Source: Azolla caroliniana (Eukaryota > Polypodiophyta). From it: DNA of 64,000 nucleotides. Location of the stretch: the NCBI GenBank assembly GCA_043228905.1, contig JBHGNT010000018.1, positions 744,001-808,000 of the forward strand, read 5' to 3'. This document shows, in pieces, positions 55,001-64,000 of the stretch; positions within the stretch are counted from its first letter, which is position 1; every line of letters starts with the position of its first letter. Under the pieces are notes generated by a model that saw nothing but the letters and a program-made list of their open reading frames with translations, made no database searches and was not told the DNA's origin. Position numbers and translations under genes: made by a program.

Positions 55001-56080
55001 GTCTCCTATGCCGGCTATCCGGCACGTACCTTCATTTCCCATCCGGACACAGCCGTGCTCACCGGCTGTGTAGGATGAGAAGTATTTCTTCTCCGGGGTC
55101 AGGTGGAACGACGCTCCGGAATCGACCACCCAGGTCATCTCTACACCGGCAAGGTTCAGCTCCCTCTCTTCGGTAATAAGCATTATCTCTTCTTCACTTG
55201 CCGCGAGTGCCGTCGTTCCTTTCCGGTCCTGCCCTCGCCGATCCGGACCTCTCCGGTCCGTGGCTCCCCGGTAAGCACCGTTTCTCTCCGGTGATTTCTT
55301 CGAATCGGTGTCGTCGGCTCCGTTGTCCTTTCGGTAATGCCGACAATTCTTCCGGAAGTGCCCCGGCTTCCCACAGTGGAAGCATGTTGGCCTTCCTCTT
55401 GACTGCGACCGGGTCCCCGACTTCTCCCGTCTTTGCGGACTCCGGTTCCACTGTCTTCCCCGTTCCGATTCGGTAAACAGCGCCTTCGAGTCGGAGACCG
55501 GTTCTTTATCTCTCCGACGCGCTTCTTCGTTCAAAATACTTGTCTTTACCGTTTGTAGAGACAAGTTATCTTCGGTGCAGGAGGTGCTGAGAGTCACCAC
55601 CAAGTTCTCCCAGCTGTCCGGCAATGTACACATCAGGATGATGGCTTGCATTGCATCCTCCAACGGGAACTTGATCGCCGCAAGCTGGTTCACGAATCCC
55701 ATGAACGTGCTTACGTGTTCCACCATACTCTCGCCGTCCCGGTACTTGAGGTTCACTATCTTCCTCATCAGGGAGGTCCGGTTCAACGCATTCTTCCTCT
55801 CATAGAGGCCCGACAGCTTCCGCCACATCTCATATGCGTTGGTGTCGTTCGCCACATGCTGTAGAACGCTTACATCGACATATTGTCGGATCGTCGCTAC
55901 GGCTTTCCGGTTCAGGAGCTTCCACTCCGACTCAAGTACCCCCTTCGGTATTTCCGACCTGTCAATCGGTTCGTACAGGTCCCGAACAATCAGAAGATCC
56001 TCCATCTTGATCTTCCAGTCGGCGTAATTCTGCGCAATCAGCACCATCATGCCCGGAGGCCCACTACCGGCGCCTTCCAT
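52007..56080 (-). CDS. Copia E gag-pol polyprotein, 1357 aa, uninterrupted but with two catalytic substitutions
   Basis: The start was chosen at MEGAGSGPPG (56080), 16-20 bp inside the primer site and matching the start of D; the frame is open 43 codons further upstream into the LTR. Order: gag, zinc knuckle 'CFHCGKPGHFRKNC' (residues ~233-246), protease 'VVDSGASFHLTP' (~319), integrase zinc finger 'HKRLCHMSEKG...CTDC', integrase core with 'HTDVCQ', 'IRADNGGEY' and 'LNGLAERMNRT', reverse transcriptase, RNase H. The RT box reads 'YVDNMLIVGR': residue 1036 is Asn (AAC, 52973-52975) where D has Asp. In RNase H, 'YCESQSAIHLAKN' has Glu at residue 1281 (52238-52240) where D has Asp. Both are normally catalytic, so the protein is probably inactive in reverse transcription though expressible. 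Confidence 0.93.
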   Translation of the reverse strand: MEGAGSGPPGMMVLIAQNYADWKIKMEDLLIVRDLYEPIDRSEIPKGVLESEWKLLNRKAVATIRQYVDVSVLQHVANDTNAYEMWRKLSGLYERKNALNRTSLMRKIVNLKYRDGESMVEHVSTFMGFVNQLAAIKFPLEDAMQAIILMCTLPDSWENLVVTLSTSCTEDNLSLQTVKTSILNEEARRRDKEPVSDSKALFTESERGRQWNRSPQRREKSGTRSQSRGRPTCFHCGKPGHFRKNCRHYRKDNGADDTDSKKSPERNGAYRGATDRRGPDRRGQDRKGTTALAASEEEIMLITEERELNLAGVEMTWVVDSGASFHLTPEKKYFSSYTAGEHGCVRMGNEGTCRIAGIGDVWLMTSIGCKMLLKDVRHVPEVRLNLISAGRLDDEGYTGSIRNGVMKFSKGSLIVARARKVNTLYLMNSRLCLEELNVAADTAGELWHKRLCHMSEKGMKRLAEDNLIPVKHVHLEKCTDCLAGKQNRTSFHSRPPTRRSAPLELVHTDVCQVETKSHGGAQYFVTFIDDHSRKLWTAPLKTKDQVLSVFKELHARVERESGKKLKAIRADNGGEYRGQFQEYCRSKGIRLEFTVPKTPELNGLAERMNRTIMERVRSMLAHAKLPKGFWAEAMSTATYVINRSPSVPLDGDTPQKVWTGKEVSYRHLKVFGCLAYVHVAKDRRGKLDPKTRPCIFLGYGDDEFGYRVWDPVDKKIFRSRDIIFMEDKTLADWESEKKMKSSKSTGEDKLYVEQSRPARDRLALEDPAEDGEETEPAEEDENDTGTGPDPEIDSEEEESEEPVTEAPERRYPLRERRAPRRFPEPEHVLLTDEGEPESFEEAKHDTQSRRWLSAMQDEMDSLHENHTYELMELPKGKRALRNKWVFKLKPGDAGNPPRYKARIVVKGFQQKKGVDFDEIFAPVVKMTSIRTVLSIAASMDLEVEQMDVKTSFLHGDLEEEIYMQQPEGFEKKGKEHLVCRLKKSLYGLKQAPRQWYRKFDSFMTDEGYLKTQSDHCVFVKKFEGGDFLILLLYVDNMLIVGRDQVKIRMLKKALHRTFSMKDLGPARQVLGMHIIRDRSKKQLWLSQEKYVTKVLQRFNMSEARPVGSTLPANCKLSSKQSPRTKAEKEDMMKVPYASAVGSLMYAMVCTRPDIGYAVGVVSRYMSNPGKEHWNAVKWILRYLKGTANVCVRFGFGKPELDGFTDSDMSADADTSRSTSGYVMTYAGGAVSWQSRLQKTVALSTTEAEYMAAVEAGKEIIWMKDFIRELGIRQEEYRLYCESQSAIHLAKNAAYHSRTKHIQRRYHWIRERIEDKEFVLTKIHTNENGSDMLTKVLTPDKLEACRKRIGLERHPMPK

Positions 56081-56111
56081 TTTCTGTGTTACCGTCGCTC
56101 TGATACCAGTT

Positions 56112-56813
56112 TGTAGAAATTCCGTGCTCGGCCACAACCGAGGAACAGGATCGATTCGCAGAAAACGGGAAATACAAGAATGCACGAAGAACAACAGAGA
56201 GAAGAGCACACAGGATGTTTACGTGGAAAACCCTAAATGGGAAAAAACCACGGGAGTCCTCTAACTCCAACTATCACTATACACAGAGATGTACAATGGT
56301 GAGGCTACAAGGCAACAACCTTGAGCTCGCTGTCCTCGCCACAGGCGGCGGTATTACACAGAGGCGTCGACCTCTTCCTTCCTCTTTCTCTCTCTCACTC
56401 TCGCTCGGCTGCTCTCACTTCGCTCCCTCTTAGTGGACAACAAAAAAATGAGCAACAACAAAAAACTGTTTGCCCTAAGTCATATTTATACATATATGAC
56501 TTTCGGGCTATTTACAAGTATAGCCTCAAGGGCCCTTGGCAAACATATTCACAAATATGTCTCCGCATCCAGATCTCTCTCCGGGTACATACGTCATCCG
56601 GCTCCGTAACCGGGGTCTTCAGCATCCGGCTCCGTAACCGGGGTCTTCAGCATCCGGCTCCGTAACCGGGGTCTTCAGCGTCCGGATCCGCAGCCGGGTA
56701 CTCTTCATCTGGCTTCATGCCGGGTACTCTTCATCATATGGTTCCGTAGCAGCCTCCGGGCTTGCCGTCATTCATCTCCGGACATCCCATCCGGAGGGAC
56801 CGAAATCCCAACA
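56112..56813 (-). repeat. 5' LTR of copia E
   Basis: Nearly identical to 51323-51996 over its whole length. The CATCCGGCTCCGTAACCGGG array has one extra 28-bp unit. Confidence 0.92.
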
Positions 56814-57347
56814 CATTCCCTGCGTATAGTGATAGTTGGAGTCTTGCACTCCCGTGGTTTTTCCCGTCTAGGGTTTTCCACGCTAAACCCTGTGCATTCG
56901 AGTCTCTCTCTGTGTTTTCGATTTACTGCTGCATTGATTCGTGTTTCCTCGGTTGTGGCCGAGAGGTGAAGGTTTTGAAAGCGCCAATTTCTAACAGTTG
57001 TGTGGTTGGTTGGGACTTATGCCCCTAATCAAGCCACTCAAAGTGTTGCATTATGGGTCTCACTTCTTCAAAACCTATGTGTGGGTTGTCCAAGATTACT
57101 TATGGGTGATTTTAACATGTGTGTTGATGTATCTCAATCTACGTTTGAACATTCAATCATGGATGATCCTAAGCAAGCTGCTTGGGTTTCATTTGTTATG
57201 GAGGTTCTGAAGTTGGATGTTTGGGCGTGGTTGCATTGGAATGATCCAGGTTTTACCTTCCAATCCACTAAATATAGACAGATATGGACTCGGTTAGATA
57301 GAATGTATGTGATGCACGATGATTCTTTTTTACCGACATAACTTCAT

Positions 57348-60180
57348 ATGACAGTTCAAAATCTACAAGATGTAGGAACTTCATATCATTTTCCTATTTT
57401 TTTAGAGGTTTGCAGTCATGCAATTGACATGTATAAATCCTTACTTGGAACGCCTCCATTACGCTTTAACTCTTCTCTTTTGCTTCAACCTCACTTTGAT
57501 TCTCTCATGGAGCAAATTTTGTTGAATTGTTCACAACAAGTGAATCTTAAAGGAGTTAAAGAATGGGATACCACTTTACGAAACATTAAGATTATTCATC
57601 GTATGTATGGGGTAAGTAATGCCCAACGAAGATGAGGTCTTCTTCGACAATTTTCACAAGTTCCCTCCAGGTGTAATGCATTATTGATGCATGCACCATT
57701 AGATGGGGAGCTTTTGGATATCCAGAGTCAAATGCATGTTATTATTTCTCAGTTCCAATGCCAAAGTTATCTTTATGCTAAGATGTGACAACTCGGGGAT
57801 GGGCTCATAGATAATAAATGTCAATCTCATTTGTTTTCCCAAGCATTACATCCTACTTATACACTATCTAATGTGGTACATGTGAAGCAAGGGGATGAAT
57901 TTGTAGTGGATCTTGCTACAATAATTGACATATGTGTTCATTACTTTAAGGAGTTGATTGGCTCACAATTGTTATGATGTGGTTGCCAGATGTATTGTGC
58001 ACAACATCATTAGTCATGAATTGGATGTGGATTTCATTGAGGATGAGGTGGACACAATTTTAAGGCATCTTTCTAGTGGTAGGAGCCCTGTTAGTCATGA
58101 ATTGGATGCGGATTTCATTGAGGATGAGATGGAGACAGTTTTAAGGCATCTTCCTAGTGGTAGGAGCCCTGGTTGGGATGGTTTGACAAATGATTTGTTT
58201 AAACGATATTCGAACATTTTAAAGGGTCCCTTAACCTTGATGTTTCAACATTGTTGGGATTCTGGTAGTATGCCTCAAGCTTGGAAGGTTGGTCTAATTA
58301 AATTAGTTCTGAAGGTGGCATCTCCCAAGTCATTTCATCAATGGAGACCTATTTCTTTGATTGGGGGTTTGTATAAGATATTTACAAAGGTGTTGGCATA
58401 ATAGATTACGAAAGTATTTGCCAAAGTTGCTACATCCTACCCAATATGGTTTTATTGTAGGTATGAATATATTGCATAATGTGTTGAATGTTCAAATGGC
58501 AATGGATTATGCACGAAACACTCATCAAGAATTCATTATGGTACAATTAGATTTGGAAAAAACTTATGATCATGTTAATTGGTCCTTTGTTTCTGGGTTA
58601 ATGCATAAAATGGGCTTTGGACCACGTATGTCTCGCATAATATTTTTATTAGGACAAGATGCGGTGTCTCAAATAATGCTTAATGGGGGAGTTACATAGA
58701 TATTGCCCTCACAAGATCTGTTCGTCAAGCATGCCCACTTAGCCCATTGTTATTTGTTATTGTTACTCGTCCATTGTTAGTGATGTTATCAAGGATTGCA
58801 ACAAATGATGACATTGTAGGTCTACACCTTCCGTCTAGAGCGCAACTAGTACCACAAGCTTTGGTAGATGATTCTTTCATGTTTCTACAAGCCTCATGAG
58901 AGAATCTTGAGAAGGGGGTGCTTGTATTGAACCAATTTGCATTGGCTTCCGAATTACATATTAGTTGGAGGAATTCTAGTCTCATATCATGTATTCAAAG
59001 GGATTTGGAATGTTTAGGATGGCAAGGACCCGTGGTGAAGAAAGGATCTATTTTTCGACACTTAGGGTATCCATTGGTAATGAATGTTACATATGGTCAA
59101 TTGATTGAATGGATGTCTAGTAAGTTAAGGGATAAGTTCATGCATTGGAAGTCACAATCTTGGCCATTTCATGTATGCTTGAAGGTTGTACAATGTATTA
59201 TGGAACCCATGATATTATATTGCTTGTCATTGTTGCCATCATTAGACAAAGAAGGCGTTGCATTCTATTTTGCAACCTCTTCGATATTTGTTGTGGAAGA
59301 AGCGGGATAAGATGGGAATCACATTGGTTGCGTGGAATCATCTAGCAACCTCTAAGTGTTTGGCGGGAGCTGGAATATTGGACTTATCTATGCATATTCT
59401 GGCTCGTAGATTTTCATTATTACAAGACATGTTGTGTTCAAACTCACAACCATGGATATCTATTGTTCAATATTTCATTGAGAACAAGGGTTTAACACAG
59501 GGGAGGACAATGATTAAGGCTTCATGGTGGCAATTACTGAATGGATGCATTTCATTTAAGATTTTGGGCTCTTCATGTGTTCAACACTTGGTTATCTCAT
59601 GGCAAGAAGCCCTCTTCTTATGTGTATGGAAACCATCACCTAGTAGAGAGCATTGTAATTCTTTGCAAAAAGAGTTACTTGTGTCTTCTCAGTTATTATG
59701 TTGGCTAGGAAAGGAGATCTTTCGCTCTCAATTTAATCATTTGTTTCGTTTGGGGGTCAAAGAGGTGGGAGATATACTTGAGGCTCCACCTCAAAGAATT
59801 TTGGAGTTTCGAAGCACAACAATTGTTATGCATCCCACCTAATTATGGGTTTATTTGACAACAACTACAAAATACTACATTAATGCAAGGTCTGTTACCT
59901 CTACAAACAAGAGATCAATCGTGGATTGATTGGTGTTTACGGGATCAGACGTCGTTGTTACAAGTGACTACTAATTTTTCGTACCATTGCACCATTGAGT
60001 AACTTGGATGGCTATCATCTAAGGCTGAAGAAGAATGGAAAATACGCAAATCTGATCATGGGTGGTAATAGATCTTAAAACGTAGTTGCATTATAAATTG
60101 TCACTTGTAGCAAAGGTATTCATTTGAAGAGACTTTTTGATTGGAGGATTGCCTCTAGGATTAGTGTAAAGAATCAAGAG
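57348..60180 (+). pseudogene. LINE 2 reverse transcriptase
   Basis: RT motifs in order: 'SPGWDGLTNDLFKRY' (58165-58210), 'MPQAWKVGLIKLVLK', 'FHQWRPISLIGGLYKIFTK' (58335-58390), 'HPTQYGFIVGMNILHNVL' (58435-58490), 'VQLDLEKTYDHVNW' (58541-58582, where Lys stands for the usual Ala or Ser), and 'QALVDDSFMFLQ' (58853-58890) as the catalytic box. The thumb region and later 'LARRFSLLQDML' follow. Frameshifts and stops occur about every 300-450 bp. An 81-bp in-frame tandem duplication lies just before the first motif (58010-58171). Confidence 0.82.
58010..58171 (+). repeat. 81-bp in-frame tandem duplication in LINE 2
   Basis: Units at 58010-58090 and 58091-58171 each encode a 27-residue phrase ending 'LRHL.SGRSP', with about seven differences between them. 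The duplication is old enough to have diverged. Confidence 0.9.
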
Positions 60181-60188
60181 ATGGATTC

Positions 60189-60560
60189 TGTGCAGCGGAA
60201 TAGATATGAACTGTGTGTATGAGAGTGAGAGAGAGTGAGAGAGAGTGAGAGAGAGACAAGGAGTAATACATAGAGAATATGCAAGGTAAAATATATTAAC
60301 AAAGGAGAAAGACTCAACATTATACAAGGTGGGAGGAGGGTGCTTTATATAGTCACCCTCTCTCTTCATTAACTACAAGACTCATGGAGCATGGGGAATG
60401 TGAAAGCTCATAAGTTATGTGTCATACAATATGATTCTATGACTCATACTAATGCTAGAATACAAAGAGGTGACATAATGGTGACTCTTGACCGTTGGAG
60501 TGTCTATTCACTCTCAAGGTGAATTCACACACTAGACCAAGTTGAGCTTGATTCTCAACA
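60189..60560 (-). repeat. 3' LTR of copia A2
   Basis: This 372-bp LTR has plus-strand ends TGTGCAGCGG and GATTCTCAACA. The adjoining CACCCCCTCAAGCTC is its polypurine tract on the minus strand. A second similar tract (CTCCCCCTCAAGCTTGG) lies at about 60813, after a spacer rich in TTGCGTNGT words. Confidence 0.85.
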
Positions 60561-60829
60561 CACCCCCTCAAGCTCAAGTCGGGTCGGTTCCAAACGAAAT
60601 CCGAAATTCTCTTCGACTCGCTTTCCGGAGTCCACGTCGACTCGCATTTATGCAGAGTTGTGGAATTTGTGCTCCAACTTGCGTTGTGCGTAGTTGCGAA
60701 GTCTGTGCTTCGGCTTGCATCTTTCTTCGCGGCTTTGCGCAGTAGATCGGCTCTTCGCAGCTTTGTTGCGCGGTTGCAGAATCCACGCGTTATTGCGTAG
60801 TGTCTTTAGTACTCCCCCTCAAGCTTGGC

Positions 60830-63800
60830 AGGTCAGGGATCGTCAATCTGAGATCGGTCATGAATTGCCATAGCTTGTCGGCTCCTAAGGCTTTAGTGAA
60901 GATGTCGGCCGTTTGAAGATTTGTGCTAATGTGGTAGGTCGACATCGCCAGCTAGAACGCGCTCTCGGATGAAGTGATAATGCACTTCGATGTGCTTTGT
61001 CCGCGCATGGAACACCGGGTTTCGAGCTAGATAGATATTGCTCATGGTGTCGCAGTAAAGGGAAGTCGGATCCTTGATATGTACGCCCAGATCCTTGAGT
61101 ATCCTTTTGAGCCATACGGCTTCACATGCGGCCACTGCCGCGCCCCTGTATTCTGCCTCTGTGCTCGAAAGAGCGATGGTTGGTTGCTTTTTTCTGCTCC
61201 AGGATATTGCTCCGCTGCCGAGGGAAAAAACAAATCTGGAGGTTGATCTTTTATCGGCTTTGTAGTCGGCGTAATCGGCTTCTGTGTACCCCTGGAGTCA
61301 TATTGGCATCGCGGTCTTGTAGAGGATGCCGCAATCCATTGTGCCGCTTACGTATCGTAGAACTCGCTTAGCGCAATCCAAGTGAGTATCACGCGATGTT
61401 TGCATGAATTGACTAAGGAGACCGACCGGATAACTGAGATCGGGTCAAGTGATCGTGAGGTAGATGAGACTCCCGATGAGTTGTCGATACTGAGTTGGCT
61501 CACACACTTTGGTGCCGTAGTTCGCATCTAGTTTGAGATTGTGATCGAGCGGGGTTTGACCTTATTGATTTCGACGAGATGCTCACCTCCAATGACTAGG
61601 TCATCCACATATAAGATGATGACGATCGGACTTGCGGAATCGCTTCGTATGTAGAGGGAGTTGTTCGATTTTGACATACGAAAGCCGATTTGATGAAGAT
61701 ATTGCATTATCTTTGAATGCCAAGCACGCGGTGCTTGCTTGAGGCCGTAGAGTGGCTTCTTTAGTCGGCATACAGCTTTCGGATGGGTGCTCGAGTTGAA
61801 GCCGGGTGGTTATATCATGTACACCTCCTCTTCTAATTCGCCTTCTAGAAAGGCGTTCTTGACGTCCATTTCATGGAGGTGCCACCCTTTCATCGCGGCA
61901 AGCGCAATTACGGTCCGTATCGTGGTCATCTTTGCCACCAGGGCAAAGGTCTCTTCATAGTCAACTCTGTGCGTTTGTCCGTAGCCTTTCGCTACGAGTC
62001 ACGCTTTGTATCGGTTGACGGAACCGTCGACATTGTACTTCACTTTGTAAATCCATCTACATCCGATCGTCTTTTTGTGTGGTGAGATAGGAACGAGATC
62101 CCACGTCTCGTTCTTGCTTAGTGCCTGCATCTCCTCATTCATGGCTTCGATCCATCACGGATCCTTGGCTGGTTCGGAAAATGTTTCTGGCTCGCGTACT
62201 GTCGCCACCTTCATCATCAAGGCATAGTGATATGCCATGTAGTCGTTGAGGCTGAATCAGCTGACCGGATTCTTTTCACGGGTGGAGCGACGGAGCTTTT
62301 CATTTGTAGAGATGAGGGCTTTCTTAGCTCCAATTGGTACATCGAAGCCGCCGAACTCACTATCGAGTGAGTGAGTTGACTCATCGTCGTCAGAGCGATC
62401 GTCTTCGTATTCCAACATTTTCGCCTTGCCTTTGTCCATCTTCGGACTAGGCCGTGATGTGCTTTGATCGCTTGGGGGCTCTTGTGACCCACTTAGCCTC
62501 GTGGTAATTGGGCTATCTTCGAACATGTCTTCGAGGCGATCCCCACCTTCTTGCTCTTGTTCAGCGGATTCCGGCTCGAGTGGAATCAGAGTCGAAATCT
62601 TCTCAAGTGCGTACCAGGAGGCGGATTTGTCGAACATGACATCTCAACTTACTCAAACTTTTCGGGTAGATGGGTTGTAGCATTTGTACCCCTTTTGTTT
62701 GAGTGAGTATCCTACGAGGATATATTTCTCCGACTTTGGATCTAGCTTTTGCCGCTTTTCGCCGGGTATGTTCACGTATGCTATCGCGCCGAATATCCGG
62801 GTGTGCGATAAGTCCGGCTTCTTTCCGAAGTATTTTTCGTGCGGAATGACCTCGTGCACTCTGGATGTTGTGCACCGGTTCATTAGGTAGACGGCCGTAT
62901 TTGCAGCTTCGGCCCAATATGACTTGGGCATATGCTTCTCGTTCATCATGGCTCGCGCCACTTCGAGGATGTGCCGATTTTTGCGCTCGGCTACTCCGTT
63001 TTGTTTCAGAGTGTGTCAGCAAGTGAATTCTCGCCGAATTCCTTCCTTTCAGAGATACGCCGTGAAATTGTCCGAGAAGTACTCCTTGCATCCGATCGAA
63101 GGCATCGTACATGGCGACCTGTGGCTTTTTCAACTTCGTTTTTAAACTTTTGGAAGTATCAGAACACTTTGCTCTTTTGCAGCATTGGATAGAGCCATGT
63201 GTGCCTGGAGAAGTTGTCAATGAAGAGCATGTAATAGTGGCATCCGCCGAATGTAGCCGTCTGCACCGGTCCCCATACGTCGGAATGGACTACGTCGAGT
63301 AGACCTTTGCTCACGTTCCGCTCTTTCAGGAATGGGTGTCGGTGTTGTTTGCCGAATTGGCACGCTTTGCATACACCTTCAATCTCCTTCTCTTTGAATG
63401 TCGGGAGTCCGATGACGACTCCTTTCGATTTCATTGCTTTGAGTTTGTTTAGATTGATGTGGCTGATTCGCTTGTGCCATAGCTCTATGTTGGAGTCGGC
63501 TTTCGTGCTTTTTGCGAGCATGGCGGATTTCATCTCGTGTGAATCGAGAATGAACATCCATCCCTCTCTTCTTCCACGCGCGATGATTCGGCCCTCTTTT
63601 TCAATGAAGCACCCTTCTTGGTCGACTCGTACTTGGATCCCTTGCTCAACCATTTGGTTGACCGAGACCAAGTTCTTTGTGATGGTGGGAACATGCAAGA
63701 CATTTTTAATGTATGTTTGCTTACCTCTTTCGCCAAACGGAACATTGCCGATGTGCCGAATCGGGTGCGTAGTGTCATCTCCTATTTCGACATAACCGGG
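60830..63800 (-). pseudogene. Copia A2 pol: pre-integrase, integrase, reverse transcriptase, RNase H
   Basis: From the right: the pre-integrase zinc domain and first part of the core (63698-63159) with 'LWHKRISHINLNKLKA', 'CKACQFGKQHRHPF', 'VVHSDVWGPV' and 'LFIDNFSRHTW' are open. A frameshift near 63100 and loss of a few bases follow. The rest of integrase (63050-62650) has 'AYVNIPGEKRQKLDPKSEK'. The acidic linker and start of RT are at 62637-62000. The RT catalytic box YVDD is intact near 61600-61612. RNase H ends at about 60926 with 'NPVFHARTKHIEVHYHF' and a frameshift at 'VDLPH'. Stops occur in the RT region (for example near 61815). Closely related to A1. Confidence 0.85.
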
Positions 63801-64000
63801 TCACTCCGGCTCTCGAAGTTCGAGAAACCAATATTTATGAGATGTCATATGGTTTGAGGCTCCGGAGTCAACAAACCATACGTCCTCCAGATTGAGGGCA
63901 CTAGTTGAGGTTGAGGTCGGAGTTGTGTTTGTACATTCCTGTTGTCGTTTAGGAACACGTTCTGTGGGCAGTACTTCGACCTAGACCTCAAGGTGAGTGT

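Larger units (their letters stand above)
51323..56813 (-). mobile_element. Copia element E (minus strand), nearly intact, target duplication CATTC
   Basis: LTRs lie at 51323-51996 (674 bp) and 56112-56813 (702 bp), with a perfect 5-bp duplication CATTC at 51318-51322 and 56814-56818. The primer site (minus strand TGGTATCAGAGCG, near 56096-56108) and a polypurine tract (plus-strand CTCCCCCTTCACTTCGG just right of 51996) are in place. The LTRs differ by about four substitutions plus one 28-bp repeat unit, so this is the youngest dated insertion here. It encodes one uninterrupted gag-pol. Nested in the right LTR of its relative D. Confidence 0.93.
45343..56996 (+). mobile_element. Copia element D (plus strand), target duplication GTTGT, carrying two nested insertions
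   Basis: The left LTR is 45343-45948. The right LTR starts at 50868 and, after the nested element E, ends at 56996. The perfect 5-bp duplication GTTGT lies at 45338-45342 and 56997-57001. The primer site TGGTATCAGAGCG is at 45952 and the polypurine tract AAGGGGGAG is just before 50868. The pol gene is interrupted by a solo LTR at 49252-50051. Without inserts D is about 5.36 kb. Inserted into the endonuclease of LINE 2. Same family as E. Confidence 0.92.
50868..56996 (+). repeat. 3' LTR of copia D, split by element E
   Basis: The first part is 50868-51322 and the second 56819-56996; 56814-56818 repeats CATTC. Together they are about 633 bp, exactly one 28-bp unit longer than the left LTR. Element E fills the gap. 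Confidence 0.9.
45050..57341 (+). pseudogene. LINE 2 endonuclease, interrupted by copia D
   Basis: Before the insertion: 'VTWNVRGACSPHKK' and 'CAVEHKCHE' (45050-45170), then 'VVLIMWDKYYPQVVHNDLYGRFFVIEITFLAKLL' to 45342. After the insertion, from 57002: 'VVWLVGTYAPNQATQ', 'LLMGDFNM' (catalytic Asp and Asn) and 'TRLDRMYV'. All main endonuclease motifs are present, with stops before and after. The coding join restores at the GTTGT duplication. Confidence 0.8.
43590..60188 (+). mobile_element. LINE 2 (plus strand), split by copia D
   Basis: ORF1 (43593-44860), endonuclease (45050-45342, continued at 57002-57341) and reverse transcriptase (57348-60188) are collinear once copia D (45343-56996) and one GTTGT are removed. 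The 3' end is interrupted by copia A2 at 60189, in the zinc-binding module ('AKVFIWRDFLIGGLPLG'), so the end is outside the window. AT-rich and broken by stops throughout. Confidence 0.82.
60189..64000 (-). mobile_element. Copia element A2 (minus strand), runs off the window
   Basis: The 3' LTR (60189-60560) is followed by a ~250-bp spacer, RNase H, reverse transcriptase, integrase and the pre-integrase domain. Protease and gag lie beyond the right edge. It is inserted in the zinc-binding end of LINE 2 after GATTC. It preserves sequence lost from A1, for example the empty site of the LARD-like insertion at 62815. Confidence 0.88.

Overview
This window looks like intergenic nuclear DNA of a land plant. 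It is built almost entirely of nested transposable elements, and I find no convincing host gene. The plant assignment rests on Ty1/copia elements with initiator-Met primer sites, a Ty3/gypsy chromovirus with a chromodomain-type tail, plant-type LINEs, a hAT-like MITE and a plastid DNA fragment carrying trnT-GGU. The sequence does not let me name the clade.

Layout. 1-839: AT-rich, nothing recognised. 840-2640: LINE remnant. 2880-4890: 3' half of a gypsy chromovirus and its LTR. 4891-10318: copia F (minus), broken by a solo LTR (6757-7448) and a hAT-like MITE (9456-10166). 10339-13426: copia C (plus), internally deleted but with a perfect 5-bp target duplication. 13530-18428: copia B (plus), with an extra charged ORF after RNase H. 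18592-19559: 5' end of copia G. 19560-28305: copia A1 (minus), split by a young non-autonomous LTR element (22188-27638) that contains the plastid fragment. 28306-37478: a minus-strand B-family copia (B') split by a solo LTR (29181-30122) and by a 7-kb Ty3/gypsy element (30187-37245). 37830-43240: LINE 1, split by a long LTR (38982-40420). 43590-60188: LINE 2, split by copia D (45343-56996). D carries a solo LTR (49252-50051) in its pol gene and a second copia, E (51323-56813), in its right LTR. E has one open reading frame of 1357 codons. 60189-64000: copia A2 (minus), running off the window.

The most unusual content is one LTR-element lineage found at five places: 22188-27638, 29181-30122, 30187-37245, 38982-40420 and 49252-50051. 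Its LTRs start TGTCG and the better preserved ones end CGACA. Target duplications are 4 bp, not the usual 5, and the readable ones are CCGG, GCGC, ACGT and CCGT/CCAT, so all are centred on CpG. The primer binding site matches the 3' end of plant tRNA-Trp. The autonomous member (30187-37245) has a pol with an FLDD reverse-transcriptase box and flanking motifs that I associate with fungal or oomycete gypsy elements. The member at 22188-27638 keeps only a related gag start, the same primer site and the same 3' border. It fills its interior with degenerate ~225-bp repeats, into which ~770 bp of plastid DNA is embedded.

Order of events from nesting: the LINEs and A/B'-type copias are oldest, then D and F, then the TGTCG lineage and E. 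Nearly every coding region is broken. E is an uninterrupted ORF but has substitutions at one reverse-transcriptase and one RNase H catalytic position.
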